Shown here: positions 1-10,977 of the stretch, piece after piece
Numbering within the stretch: position 1 is the stretch's first letter
How the letters are laid out: every line of letters begins with the position of its first letter
Assembly: GCA_963854835.1 (NCBI GenBank)
Contig: OY978525.1
Location: 50,684,929 to 50,748,928 of the forward strand
DNA length: 64,000 nt
Reading direction: 5' to 3'
Origin: Megamerina dolium
Lineage: Eukaryota; Arthropoda; Insecta; Diptera; Megamerinidae
Made by a program: the position numbers and the translations under genes
The notes under the pieces: model-generated
Told to the model about the DNA's origin: nothing
Database searches by the model: none
The model's input: only the letters and a program-made list of their open reading frames with translations

Positions 1-688
1 TTGCCCCATTAATGATTAGAGAACCAAATACGGTTAAACTAAAAGCACCAACATTTGATGGAACCACGCCATTCAACATTTTCAGGCTTCAGTTCGGGAT
101 AACGGCTTCAAAGATTGAATGGGACTTAATACTCGCTTTAATACTCGCATTAAATGGTAATGCCTCGGAAGTGTTGCAGATGGTTCCAGAGAAAGATCGT
201 GGTAGCTACACCAGGGCAAATGTGCAAAGTGCAATGGAGTAATGAGACCCTTCAAGAATTCGCTTCCGATATTGAGCGCATATGTCCTCCAGAGTTCTGT
301 GTTAATTCGGAAGAATTCACTGAAAAAATAAAAATAGAGTCATTCGTTGACTGAATATGTTATAGAAAGACTTAAGAGTGCCCAAGTCGTGTCACCAAAG
401 AGTACATATGCCGAAATAGATAGTAGTGAAGTAGTGAAGGAAATCGAATTCTCTAGGAAGAGAAAAGAAGGGGAATAAGGTGGACAGCGACCGCTCCAAT
501 AACACAAATGAATCATTAAACGGGCGTGAACTGACTCCAACAGTGATTTGTGCCATCATTCACATCTCACAATCTTGACCATCGATGGAAAACTGGACAA
601 TATGGAATTCATATTAACCCGGGATACTGGTGCTTCATATTCTATTATCAAAAGCGAGTTTGTAAACAGGTTTGAGCCTTTAAAAATA
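1..688 (+). pseudogene. Ty3/gypsy relic A: gag and protease part
   Basis: This is the left, window-truncated part of a decayed gypsy element of the same family as the element at 47638-52627. Residues read from 12 onward (KLKAPTFDG, then a block with KGN-like and VPEKDRGSY motifs) align by eye with that element's Gag (KLKPPTFDG, PEKDRGSY). The Gag frame is broken near 240 and 350. The protease follows at about 590-660, with a recognisable DTGAS motif. The coding frame is interrupted by stops and indels, so no product is expected. It is split at about 689 by a SINE insertion and continues at 1050. Confidence 0.85.
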
Positions 689-1049
689 AAAAAAATATGT
701 AGCACTTAAAGCCCCAAAGGGCTCATTGGCCGAGCTTCTCTTCCATTACTGTTGTGCGTCTTAAATTTGGACAGTATTAGAAGGGACCTACTTATTTTAA
801 CCGGTTCCGAACGGCAGAACACGTGTGACATCGCTTTTTCTGAGCTTTGTCACAGATTTCTTTTAGAAGCTTTTTCATGGCAAGTTGTTACTGTCGGAAG
901 AATTGCCAATTGCTTGCCGACAGGTGGGTACCATTCGAAAGAAAAATCTTATCGATATTAAATTTGTTATGCATCAGCCGGGGATTGAACCACAACCTAC
1001 AGATCAGAAGGCGAACACACTAACCACTGAGCTACGGCACCCACGGTTA
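689..1049 (-). mobile_element. tRNA-derived SINE, copy 1
   Basis: About 360 bp. The tRNA-like head lies at the right end (1020-1046, reverse strand), with an A-box-like CTCAGTGGTTAGTG and a B-box-like GGTTCAATCCCCGG; the tail is A/T rich at the left end. Three other copies lie at 24652-25017, 31881-32202 and 47268-47629. It sits in the protease region of gypsy relic A. The flanks GAGCCTTTA at 674-682 and at 1050-1058 are a target-site duplication that has diverged slightly downstream. Short open frames inside it are not genes. Confidence 0.8.
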
Positions 1050-1169
1050 GAGCCTTTACTAAAATAAAATTGCGTGCAGCAACAGGTCAGGATGCACAGA
1101 TTCTGGGTAAGATTAGTACACGAGTACCTATTGGAAATTGAACCTAGGAACATGAATTCATTGTTCATT
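1050..1169 (+). pseudogene. gypsy relic A: protease continuation
   Basis: This short stretch carries on the protease of relic A after the SINE. It encodes the block around KLRAATGQDAQILGKI, matching KLRTATGEDAQILGKI of the element at 47638-52627. It runs up to the jockey LINE insertion. The last ten bases are the left copy of that LINE's target-site duplication. Confidence 0.75.
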
Positions 1170-1952
1170 GTGCTCTCGCTCTAACCCCATAGAAGCTACT
1201 AAACTCCTGCAGACTCATATCGATTCTCTCGAAATCTGGCTAGCAAAATGGCGTATAAAAGTCAATGAATCAAAAAGCGTATATGTAACCTTCACGCTAA
1301 GGCCAGATACATGTCCCCCACTTAAAATTAATGGCCAATCAGTTCCACAATGTTCCTCAACAAAGTACTTGGGTATTCACCTCGACAGAAGGCTGACCTG
1401 GAAAAATCACATAGAGGCAAAGAAAACTCAGATCAAGCTTAAAATTAATCAGTTATGGTGGCTGATACACAAAAGATCAAAGTTGAATCTCGAATACAAA
1501 GTGCTATTATATAAAGCAATCCTGAAGCCATTCTGGACTTATGGTATTAAGTTTTGGGGCACCGCATCTCCCTCAAATATCGAAAAATTGCAGCGAATAC
1601 AATCCAAGTGTCTGCGAATTATTGTAAACGCGCCTTGGTATATGAGGAACGTTAACATCCATCGAGATTTAAATGTACCCACAATTTCTGAGGAAGTTGC
1701 AATGTCTTGCAGAAGCTACATTCAAAAATTACACTGTCATCCGAATCCCCTTGCTAGGCAATTGTTGCTGAGCACGGGGCATCGTCGATTAAAAAGAAAA
1801 GACACACTGAATATGCTGTGAAATTGCTATACCTCGTGACTCAACAAATTGTGATGGAACGTTGGGAATATCACATAATTTTATTTAGTTTGTAAGATTT
1901 GATTACATATTGTTAGTTTCTAAGTAATTTTAGAAAGATCCAATAAAAAAGC

Positions 1953-1983
<31 letters not shown>
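1170..1983 (+). mobile_element. 5'-truncated jockey-type LINE
   Basis: An 814-bp 3' piece of a non-LTR retrotransposon ending in a 25-base poly(A) run. The open frame at 1168-1821 encodes the region after the RT catalytic core, including TKYLGIHLDRRLTWKNHIEAK, then a thumb-like WTYGIKFWGTAS block. The same sequence recurs near 41555-42330, so both are one family. The insertion is bounded by an exact 10-bp duplication, ATTGTTCATT, at 1160-1169 and 1984-1993. The catalytic RT residues, endonuclease and ORF1 are missing, so it is dead on arrival. An AATAAA sits just before the tail. Confidence 0.93.
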
Positions 1984-1985
<2 letters not shown>

Positions 1986-4198
1986 TGTTCATTTACGTTA
2001 GATTTAAATCGACGGATACTGCGTTATGCAAATGTCGAATTACCATTGAACATCAGTTTCAAGCTTAAACGAATATTGGCATGTCAACACCAAGAGATTT
2101 CAGCAAAATCAGAAGTGGTAATTTGGGCACAGATGAATGTGGATGATTGTGCAGGGAAGATGTGGGTTGGAAACAGATAAAAATATAACGAATACAAACA
2201 ACATAAGTGGTAAAACGTTAGTCGAACCTAAATAAAATAAAGAAGTACCGGTGCGAATACAAAATCCAACTAATACATCTACAGTTGTGAAGAAAGGAAT
2301 GGAGATTAGTCTTTGCCAGAAAGTTAGAGAAGCAGGGTGTTATTGAACCATCAGCGAATCCATGGAGTTCACCAGTTGTGCTGGTAAAGAAGAAGGATAT
2401 AAGTACTCGATTCTGTGTGGATTACAAAAAGCTAAATGATATCACGAAAAATACAGCTATCTGGTGCGACGTGGTTTTCAACTCTTGATCTTCGAAGTGG
2501 CTACTGGCAAGTGGAACTTGGTGAGGAGGGCAAAGATAAAACAGTTTTCAGTATTGGCGATGCTCAATGGCAGTTCACAGTGATGCGAGTTTCTTATGCA
2601 ATGCGCCGGCTACTTTCAAACGTTTGATGGAACGTGTACTAAGAGTGCTACAGTGGAAAAAGTGCTTGATATACCTCGATGATACTTTTGTGATGGGAAA
2701 AGATTTCACGACCACCTAGAAAAGCTGAAATAAGTATTTGAGCGTATACAATCAACAGGGCTTAAATTAAAACCTAAAAACTTTTCACTCTTCAGGTTGG
2801 TCATAAGTAACAACAGAAGAGGTACATACCGACGAGGAGAAGGTAGCAGCAGTACAAGAATGGCCTATTCCGGCGAATCTTCACGAGTTAAAAAGCTTCC
2901 TAGGCTTGTGTACCTACAATAGGTGATTTGTTTCCGGTCCTGTTCTGCAAACATAAAAGGAATATCAAACTATTTGTATGGGGCGATGAACAACAGAAAG
3001 CATTCGAACTGCCGAAAGTAAGACTCTGTTCAGCACCAGTATTACCGTATCCACTACCTGGTCGAAAGTTTGTGATGAGTAATAACATACTATAGTAAAA
3101 TCCTGCCAGAAGAAAATACTGTGTCACTTGAAGAGAGCTGCTCGCAATACTGGAATGTGTAAAGTATTTTCATAAATACTTGTACGATCAGTTATTTCAC
3201 CTGCAAATTGATCACGTAGCGCTAAGGTGGTTATTACAATTTAAAAATAGGAAAGACAATTGGCGCGATGGATGGAAATGCTGCAGAGTTATGATTTTAC
3301 AATCGATCATCATAAAGGGACATCACGGGAACGCAGATGCTCTATCTCGTCTTCCTTGCAAAATGGAATGAAAACATTGTTCTCAAGTAGAAAGCAAGGT
3401 CGACATACGACTTACGAATATTTTGACGGAGGAGTCATGGAGCAGGGCGTACGTCCAGATTGGCAAGAAATGGCTACTGAGAGTCCAATAGCAAAGACAT
3501 ACTGCGCGCTATGGCAAAGCTTGCACCTGCGAAATAGATGTCTATTCCGAGCTTGGGCTAGTGAATATCGAAAAATCACTAATGATTTTCTAGTGGTAAA
3601 CAAGGCAAGAATAAATGAAGGGATAGCTGAGTATCACAATGCTGCCAGTAGAGGGCATTTGGGCATAAAAAAATCGTCGAGAAAATAAAGAAACGATTTT
3701 GTTTGGTTGGTTGCCATAACCATGTCGTTAATTGAATTCGGAAGTGCAAGCAATGTGCAATGGCCAAAGATCCCACTGAAACAAGTCGAGGAACATATAC
3801 CAATACACCGTGGGTACTCCATTTGAGCGAGTTGCTATTAACATAGTTAGACCATTTCCAACAAGCAACGCAAGGAACAAGTATATTTTAATGGTTATAG
3901 ATTACTTCAGTAAATGGCCTGATGTATTACCCCATTCTAAATCAAGAAGCTAGCACAGTTGTCGCTGTACTCGTTAACCAATTACTTGTTTTGGTGTACT
4001 GTTGGAGTTACAATCGGACCAAGGTCGAAATTTCAAATCAGTTGTATTTCAAGATATGTGCCGTATGTTAAGTACAATCTTATGGCATGGTAGAATGGTT
4101 TAACCGTACATTAGAGGAATAGCTGAGAAAAGTCGTAGATAAATACCAAAAAGCCTGGGATGTAAATATATCAATATAAAGATTAAGAGGAGTACAGT
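1984..4198 (+). pseudogene. gypsy relic A: protease, RT, RNase H and integrase
   Basis: Decayed pol of relic A downstream of the LINE. Recognisable pieces in order are: the protease-RT linker (PAKSEVVIWAQMNVDD, about 2100); RT with [16 protein letters not shown] and [10 protein letters not shown] (about 2340-2440) and a YLDD-type motif near 2671; RNase H with HLQIDHVALRWLLQF (about 3200); and integrase, with an HNAASRGHLGI zinc-binding block near 3640 and an NRTLEE block near 4110. Frameshifts and stops interrupt every domain. It ends where the 3' LTR begins. Confidence 0.85.
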
Positions 4199-4270
4199 GT
4201 AACGAGTATAAACGGTTATTCATCACTAAATGTGATTACGATAATGGAAGATTCTGGAGTGTTGGCACTC
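4199..4270 (+). repeat. 5' end of relic A's 3' LTR
   Basis: The sequence starting TGTAACGAGTAT and running through TCATCACTA and GAAGATTCTGG resembles the first part of the LTR at 52193-52627, read on that element's own strand. It lies exactly where the 3' LTR of relic A should start. It is cut off after about 70 bases by the oppositely oriented relic B. Confidence 0.6.
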
Positions 4271-6737
4271 CATACTGTGGCTCTTTCGGAAATAGAGCAA
4301 CCGCGTTGTCCTACTTTACGATGCTCGATTGCGAAGTCATAACTCTGCAGCCGTTCAATCCAGCTCGCCAATTGTCCTTCTGGATTTTTGAATTGTAATA
4401 AGCACCTTAGCGCTGCGTGATCAGTTCGCAGATGAAATAACTGATCGTACAAGTATTTATGGAAATACTTTACACATTCCAGTATTGCGAGCAACTATCT
4501 TCGAATGACACAGTATTTTCTTCTAGCTTTTACGGGATTTTACTATAGTATGCTATCACTTTTTCTTGCCCATCTATGATCTTAGAGAGCACACCACCTA
4601 TTCCATAGGCACTCGCATCTGTGTCCAACACAAACATTTTACCAGGTACTGGATACGCTAATACTGGTGTTGAACAGAGTCTATCTTCCAGCTGTTTGAA
4701 TGTTTCTATTGTTCCTCGCTTCATACAAATGTTTTGTTCTTTCTTGTTAGCTCATGCAGACTGCTGGCGATGTTTGCAAATCCAGGAACAAATCGTCTGT
4801 AGTAGGTTCACAAGACTAGGAAGCTTCTTAACTCACGAAGATTCGTCGGAATAGGCCATTCGTGTAATGCGGCCCCCTTCTGTTATTACTTTATGACCAA
4901 AATATTTAATATCTCGCCTGAAGAGTGAACACTTTTTAGGATTTAGTTTAAATTCTGCTGATCGCATATGCTCAAATACTTCTTTCAACTTCCAGGTGGT
5001 CGTTAATATTTTTTTCCATCATAATGATGTCATTGAGTTACACCAAGTACGTTTTCTAGTGTAGTCCCGAGAACACGTTCTATCAATCGTCCGAAAGTAG
5101 CCGGTTCATTGCATAAGCCAAATGGCATCACTGTGAATTGCCATAGACCATCGCCAGTACTGAAAGCTGTTTTCTCTTTGTCTTCCTCACCTAGTTCCAC
5201 TTGCCAGTAGCCACTTTGAAGCTCAAGAGTTGAAAACCATGTCGCACCAGATAGCTGTGTTTTCGTGATATTATTTAGCTTTTTGTATTCCACACAGAAT
5301 CGAGTATTTCCATCCTTCTTCCTTACTAGCACAACTGGTGAAATCCATGGACTCGCTGATGGTTCAATAACTCATCGTGGTGCTTGACGAATTCGTTTAG
5401 AATAACCGGTGTAAATGTGATGTTTCACGATGGTTCTTCGTCCACGAGTTTTTCCATTTAATGAAAATATTGAACTGTATTTCTCCAATAGTGGTAAAAC
5501 TTCTTCTTTTTGTGTTTGGTAAGCACACTTGCCCATTCTTCCATCTGTGCTTTTAATTCCGCTCTAACAGCTCCTGATCTTCCACTTTTCACCGACGAAC
5601 CCTTTTCATCGTCTATTACGGCAGTAACTTCCTGGCAGTGACCAATCACCATTCCTTTCTTCACAACTGTAGATGTATTAGTTGGATTTAATATTCACAC
5701 CGGTACCATTCAATTTTCTCTAGGTTCCACTAGAGTTTTACCAAGTATGATGATTTTATGCGTTATTTCTTTATCTGACTTATTTATTTAAATTGCCTGT
5801 CCCATCATCCACATTCATCAATGAGCAAATTATAAAATCAAGATCAATTATTACGTCAACGATGATGTCGGCTACAAAGAATTCATGTTCCCACGTGCAA
5901 GTTCCAATAGATACCTGTTTCTTTATCTTACCCAGAATCTGTGCATGCTCACCCGTTGATGTACGCAATTTTATTCCTAGTAAAGGCTTAACCTCTTCTC
6001 AAATCGCTCTTGCTAACAGAATGTGTATCCAGAGTTCACATGAATTCCACATTGTCCAGTTTTCTCTCAATATTCAAGCTACTTGGCACACGCTGTATTT
6101 GTGAATAATGGGGCAACCTACTGTTGGAGTCAGTTCACGCCCCGCTAAACTGACTCTATTTAGTTTACCGGTGGATTTGTGTTAGTGGGGCGATATCTGT
6201 CCACCTTTTTCTCCTTCTTTTGTCTTTCTGGAGAATTCAATATTGATCACTTTCGTCGCAGATGGCAGTCAGGCGCCATATATTCTGGTTTGTCGCAAAT
6301 ACAGCACTTGCCAGTCAATTTGTTTTTAGATCAACCTGTTATTCTTCCTTCAGGCTGCACTACTGACTTGAATGAATAACACACTGCTTCATCCAGTTCT
6401 GATGTTTCTGCTTCTAGTTGGCGTACTCGTGGCATTGGTCGACTCATCAAACTTGAAGCTTGAAGATGTTGAATGACGTGGTTCCATCAAATGGTGGAGG
6501 CTTTAGTTTGATTGAATTCGAATCTCTTATCACGGATGCTTTGGTCCATTTATTTTTAGTTGGTTTAGTTGCTCTAATTTCTAGAACTTACTTTCCAAGC
6601 CGCCTACATGTTCCTTCAGATCCTTGACCTTTTCATTAATGGCACCGGAAATTTCTTGAAGTCTAATATCAATTCCTTTTTGTAGATTTTCGATGACTTG
6701 TTCTTGGCGAGAGAAATGTTCTTATTTCTGTTTTCAT
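4271..6737 (-). pseudogene. Ty3/gypsy relic B, antisense
   Basis: A second decayed copy of the same gypsy family on the opposite strand. From right to left it carries: Gag (about 6737-6440, APPPFDG-like block); the CCHC knuckle region (about 6400-6130); protease (5968-5780, around HAQILGKIKKQVSIGTC); RT (5332-5030, with STLELQSGYWQVELG and MPFGLCNEPATF); and RNase H (4724-4220, LDTDASAYGIGGVLS, then FHLRTDHAALRCLLQF). Integrase is absent, and stops and indels interrupt all frames. Its 3' part meets relic A's 3' LTR, so the two copies converge. Confidence 0.85.
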
Positions 6738-6771
6738 TAATTATTAAATTAATTAAATTAAAATTAATCTG

Positions 6772-7990
6772 TTGGTTAAAAGAAGAGTAACTGATGCAGC
6801 AAATAGGGTCATGGCTCTTCCAGAAAATACATTTGTTTACAGAAGCAACAAAACAGCAGCTCTGTGTGCTAATCAATTGCTACATGAGGTCGCCCGGTTA
6901 AAGGCAAAGGGTCAGAAAGATTTGGTGTTTACGCTAGATATTGAAAATGCTTACAACTGTGTTAGGATAACTTTGTTAGAAGAAATTCTAAATAAAATTA
7001 GTATCTGCAAATCGTATACTTCTTCTTCTTCTTGTCATGTCGTGTACTTAAACTTGAAGACAGTGCGGTAACTGTCACTGATGGCCTTCCTCAGAGGAGC
7101 TGTCCGTCACCCATGATGTTTAATGTTTACACGCGGGATATGCATGTACCAGTTTGCGGATGACTTTGTTATTATGTCTCATAACACAGAATTTGCAAAA
7201 GCTGAAGAGAATCTTCACATTAAGATGAATGCCTTTAGAAGGTGAGCTAATACATTAAATTTCACCTTTAATTTAGAAAAATACAATGTAATATATGTGG
7301 CTGAAGGAATTGTCAAATTGTCAAATTTCGCAAGAACGCAAAGTTAAATTTCTGGGCAGAGTCATCAACTCTTCACTAATAATAAGGGACCACTATGATG
7401 ATATTATTGAAGAATCAATTCACAATTCGAATTTATTTAAAATGAAACATATGAAACATATATATTTATGAAACATATGTTTAAAATAGATGTGAGCATA
7501 TCCTCCACCTTCGGCGATTTGTGGGCCTTAATCAAATCACTAGATATAACACAGGGATAACGCTGACAACTATCTTTTCGGACAGAGTAGTGACCTGCAA
7601 TTTGCTTAAGAATGAAAACACTACAAATTACTCTGTTGCCTTGTTTCAATCAAAGCTTTTAAAATACGAATTCACAAACGTACATTTGTTTGGACTCCTG
7701 GTCACTCAGACATTGCCATAAATGAAAAAGCTGATAAAATTGCAAGACAAGCTGCAATCAATGGTGCAATCATCCATGCTGATTATACTATTGACGAGGC
7801 GCTGAGGACAATTCGCAGTGACATTTACAAAAAATGGTATGAGGGATTCCTATCGCCTTCTTGCAAAAACGTTTAACACAATACCAGACAGATAATGGTT
7901 TAAGGGTTGTAAACTTGATATATCTGATATAAAACTAATTATTAGAATTCAAGTTGGTTTTTTTACTCCCAACGTGGAATACCCTTGCGC
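6772..7990 (+). pseudogene. LINE relic with RT and RNase H
   Basis: A degenerate non-LTR retrotransposon. The frame at 6772-7071 contains an RT block (GQKDLVFTLDIENAYNCV) typical of the motif with the first catalytic aspartate. Near 7160 there is an ADDF-type motif in a shifted frame. At 7686-7800 a WTPGHSDIAINEKADKIARQ block matches the C-terminal RNase H motif found in I/LOA/Outcast-like clades. This is not the jockey family seen elsewhere in the window, which lacks RNase H. No poly(A) or target duplication could be assigned. It lies immediately upstream of the first visible exon of the NRF-like gene. Confidence 0.7.
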
Positions 7991-8117
7991 TTTGTGGAAT
8001 TGATTCCCGCCATTAAAATAATAAAAAAAAAACATAAAATTTTACAACACCTTGTGTTCTGGCTAATTATATTTATCATTAAAAAAATTTATAAAAATTA
8101 ATTTTTTATGGTTACAG

Positions 8118-9938
8118 TTTTGGACGCCTCTGGGACCAAACATTCTGGTTTTGTGTTCGGTCAGAATTTTTGGCTCGGCAGCCGAGAAACGTGCGGTGCC
8201 GTACAGAATCCTGTCTCAATTACCCTATCAAAGAACTTCCAACGTTTTATGAATTATGCCATCATCACGGAAAAAGCTCCTTTTAATATGGACTATCGTG
8301 TCATTTACTTGCGACATAGCTCTCCTTGGCAAGTTGAAATCAAACTTATGTCCGAACAAATAATTCACGTCGGTTTGTGTTTGCCTAGTGCATGTACATC
8401 AGTTGAAATTCAAAAGCTTACTACACACTATTTGGAACGAGGACTCTTTGTGGAAAACGATATTTACGATATAAGACCAGAAGTACTTTATATGAAAGAC
8501 TTAAAGCTAAGCGAAAACTTCTTTAAACGAAAAAGTTTCCAGATCCTCACTGCTGTAGTGATTTTCACAACTATCATGGCATTGTGTGCATTATTTTTAC
8601 GAGTAAACTCAACAAGTAAAGGAAACATCTTACAAAATAGCAATTCTCACAGTACAATAACAACTTGTACTATACAGTCAATGCACAATTGCGTCGATGG
8701 TAATAACATGGTGAAATTTGATGATGGCTTTACAGTTCGATTGAAAAGCTTTGTGAAGTGCTACGATATAACTTCAAATTGCGAACGATTATTTGAAACA
8801 CGTGTTAATTCTGCCTACGAAATTCCCATAATTAATGGATTACGTTCCATTTGTGCCATATGGATCATGATATTCCATGTCGTCTGGTACATGTACTTTA
8901 CCGTCAACAATAAAACTTTTTTAATATCATACGCAGAACATGTATTTTTTCAATACATCAGCTCGGCACCATTGTTAGTTGATGTCTTTTTTACAATCAG
9001 GTAAATATAACCGTGTCTATGCTGATATTGTCTGTTAATATGTTACTTATTGCCTTGCCACTCCAATTTCAGTGGTTTCCTTCAGACTTACAAATTTATA
9101 TGCAGTGCTCAACAAATGGAGTTAATTCGCCAGAATAACTTTGTTCAAAATTCAAAGTTATTTTTTAATATGCTCTTCCATCGATATCTTAGGTATGGCA
9201 AGATATCTAAATATATTTATAATTATTCATACTTCAATCTTTTGGTATTCAGACTAGCTCCCTTGTACCTTATTATTATGCTTGTGGTCGATTTGTTTTA
9301 TGCTTACATTGAGGATGTCTCTGTTTACCATATCAACGAACGTTTTGATGAAATATGCTCAAAGTATTGGTGGAGGAACATTTTTTTTATACAAAACTTC
9401 TTCAATCACAATGATATGTGCCTCAATTGGACTTGGTCACTGGCATGTGAAATGCAGTATTTTATACTTGGATCAACATTACTTTTTACTTATACAAAGT
9501 ACGTACTGTGTTTTATACTTATACTGTGTATGTACATTAGAGCTGTTTTCAGACTAATTAAAATTATTTTTTTTTATTAATCCAACTCGTTCGTGATATA
9601 AAATTTTAAGTACAAAGTTGTTTACATCACTTAATTTTACTATTGCTTTTTCCTGAAATTTTAACATTATCTTCAATCATCTCCGAGCACAAATTCAACA
9701 TCTTCCAAATCACTTTATAATCAATTTTGAATTTTATCCCGATGAATGTGTGATTTACTGCAAGTGAAATTCTTAAGATTTCGTGCACAAAGCATAAGTT
9801 AATTTGAAGAATAAATTTGCGAACGTAGAACATTTTAACCATTACCTATTTTCTCTAGGAGGACCTAAAAATAGTCTGAGCATTCTATATTGCGACAGGA
9901 CTAATGTACATATAATTTACACGCACACACACACATAT

Positions 9939-9994
<56 letters not shown>

Positions 9995-10019
9995 GTATAT
10001 TTATATATGTATAATATAT

Positions 10020-10094
<75 letters not shown>

Positions 10095-10106
10095 TATGTA
10101 CATATA

Positions 10107-10156
<50 letters not shown>

Positions 10157-10167
10157 CTATATATGCT

Positions 10168-10224
<57 letters not shown>

Positions 10225-10977
10225 CTAAAATTTCTTTGTAGACATCCAAAATTTGTGAAATTTTTAATCAATGGCATTTTTATTGGCACTATTGTTTGGA
10301 CGTACTTGATTGGCATTAACATAAAATTTCAAATTTCGTTTGATTCGGCATTTGCCACCGGCACTCAGATCTATATTAGCCCCTTTGTTCGTATATTACC
10401 TTACGTGATGGGTGCTGTAGCTGCTTGGTATATTTTGGAAAAAAAGACGTACCTCGATATGACCCATACAAAGGAGAAATGTGTTTGGAATTTGGCGATT
10501 ATGATATTTTTCCTCTGCATTTATTCAACTATTAAGCGCGATATGTCCGTTTTATCTTCAACATCACTCTTTGTTATAGGACGGTTTCTGTTTTCGCTGA
10601 GTGTATGTTGGATGATCATTGGAAGCGCAACCGGCCGCCGCAGCTGGTGGTCACGCATTTTAGAAGCAAGAGTATTTCAACATACGAATCGCTTGACATA
10701 TGCCTTCTATCTACTGAATCCATTGGTTGTGGCTGTTTTTTTTAGCATGACGAGCGCCAGTACGCACGCTGATCCATTTATGTTGGTACGTATAATATGT
10801 GGATACTAATTTAATCATTTGAAATTGTTGATTTTTGTTTGTTTGCAGTGCGTTTTGATGTCGGGTTTTGCGATAATTGTATATCTTGCATCAATTGTAT
10901 TTTCATTGGCCTTTGAAATACCCTACTGCAATTGGTCCACCATCATGTTGAGAAGTACAAAATTAAAATTAGCTTAA
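8118..10977 (+). CDS. NRF-6-like acyltransferase-3 membrane protein, 5' incomplete
   Basis: The exons are 8118-9000, 9073-9192, 9253-9498, 10242-10785 and 10849-10977. All four introns are GT-AG and the phases join without a break into 639 residues plus TAA. The N-terminal part matches the NRF domain ([24 protein letters not shown]). A first membrane segment lies near residues 142-160. The acyltransferase-3 part follows, with [26 protein letters not shown] made across intron 1, HRYLRLAPLY made across intron 2, and a multi-pass C-terminus ending FEIPYCNW. Worm nrf-6 and its fly relatives are thought to act in lipid or drug transport in membranes; the substrate is unknown. An acceptor (TTACAG) precedes 8118, and the start codon, signal peptide and beginning of the NRF domain are not visible, so upstream exon(s) are missing or lie outside the window. 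It is the only clear host gene here. Confidence 0.9.
9499..10241 (+). other. intron 3 of the NRF-like gene, with TA array
   Basis: This intron is about 743 bp, against 60-72 bp for the other introns. Its donor is GTACGT and its acceptor TTTGTAG. The excess length is mostly the CA/TA array at about 9920-10223. Long YIYI-type open frames here are repeat artefacts. Confidence 0.85.
9920..10223. repeat. (CA)n/(TA)n microsatellite
   Basis: A short CA run passes into a long interrupted TA array with scattered TG, TT and GC breaks. It lies inside intron 3 of the NRF-like gene, ending about 18 bases before the exon 4 acceptor. Confidence 0.97.

Noticed and set aside
752..1067. Short open frames inside the SINE copies (MCVLNLDSIRR-type)
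   Set aside because: The same sequence recurs in four dispersed copies with target duplications and a tRNA-like head, so it is a non-coding SINE.
9804..10241. Open frames of repeated Tyr-Ile in TA arrays (also near 12607-12911, 24028-24286, 25081-25669, 54179-55015, 57556-57847, 58304-58680)
   Set aside because: A TA dinucleotide array has no stop in several frames and reads as Tyr-Ile. There is no sequence evidence of coding.
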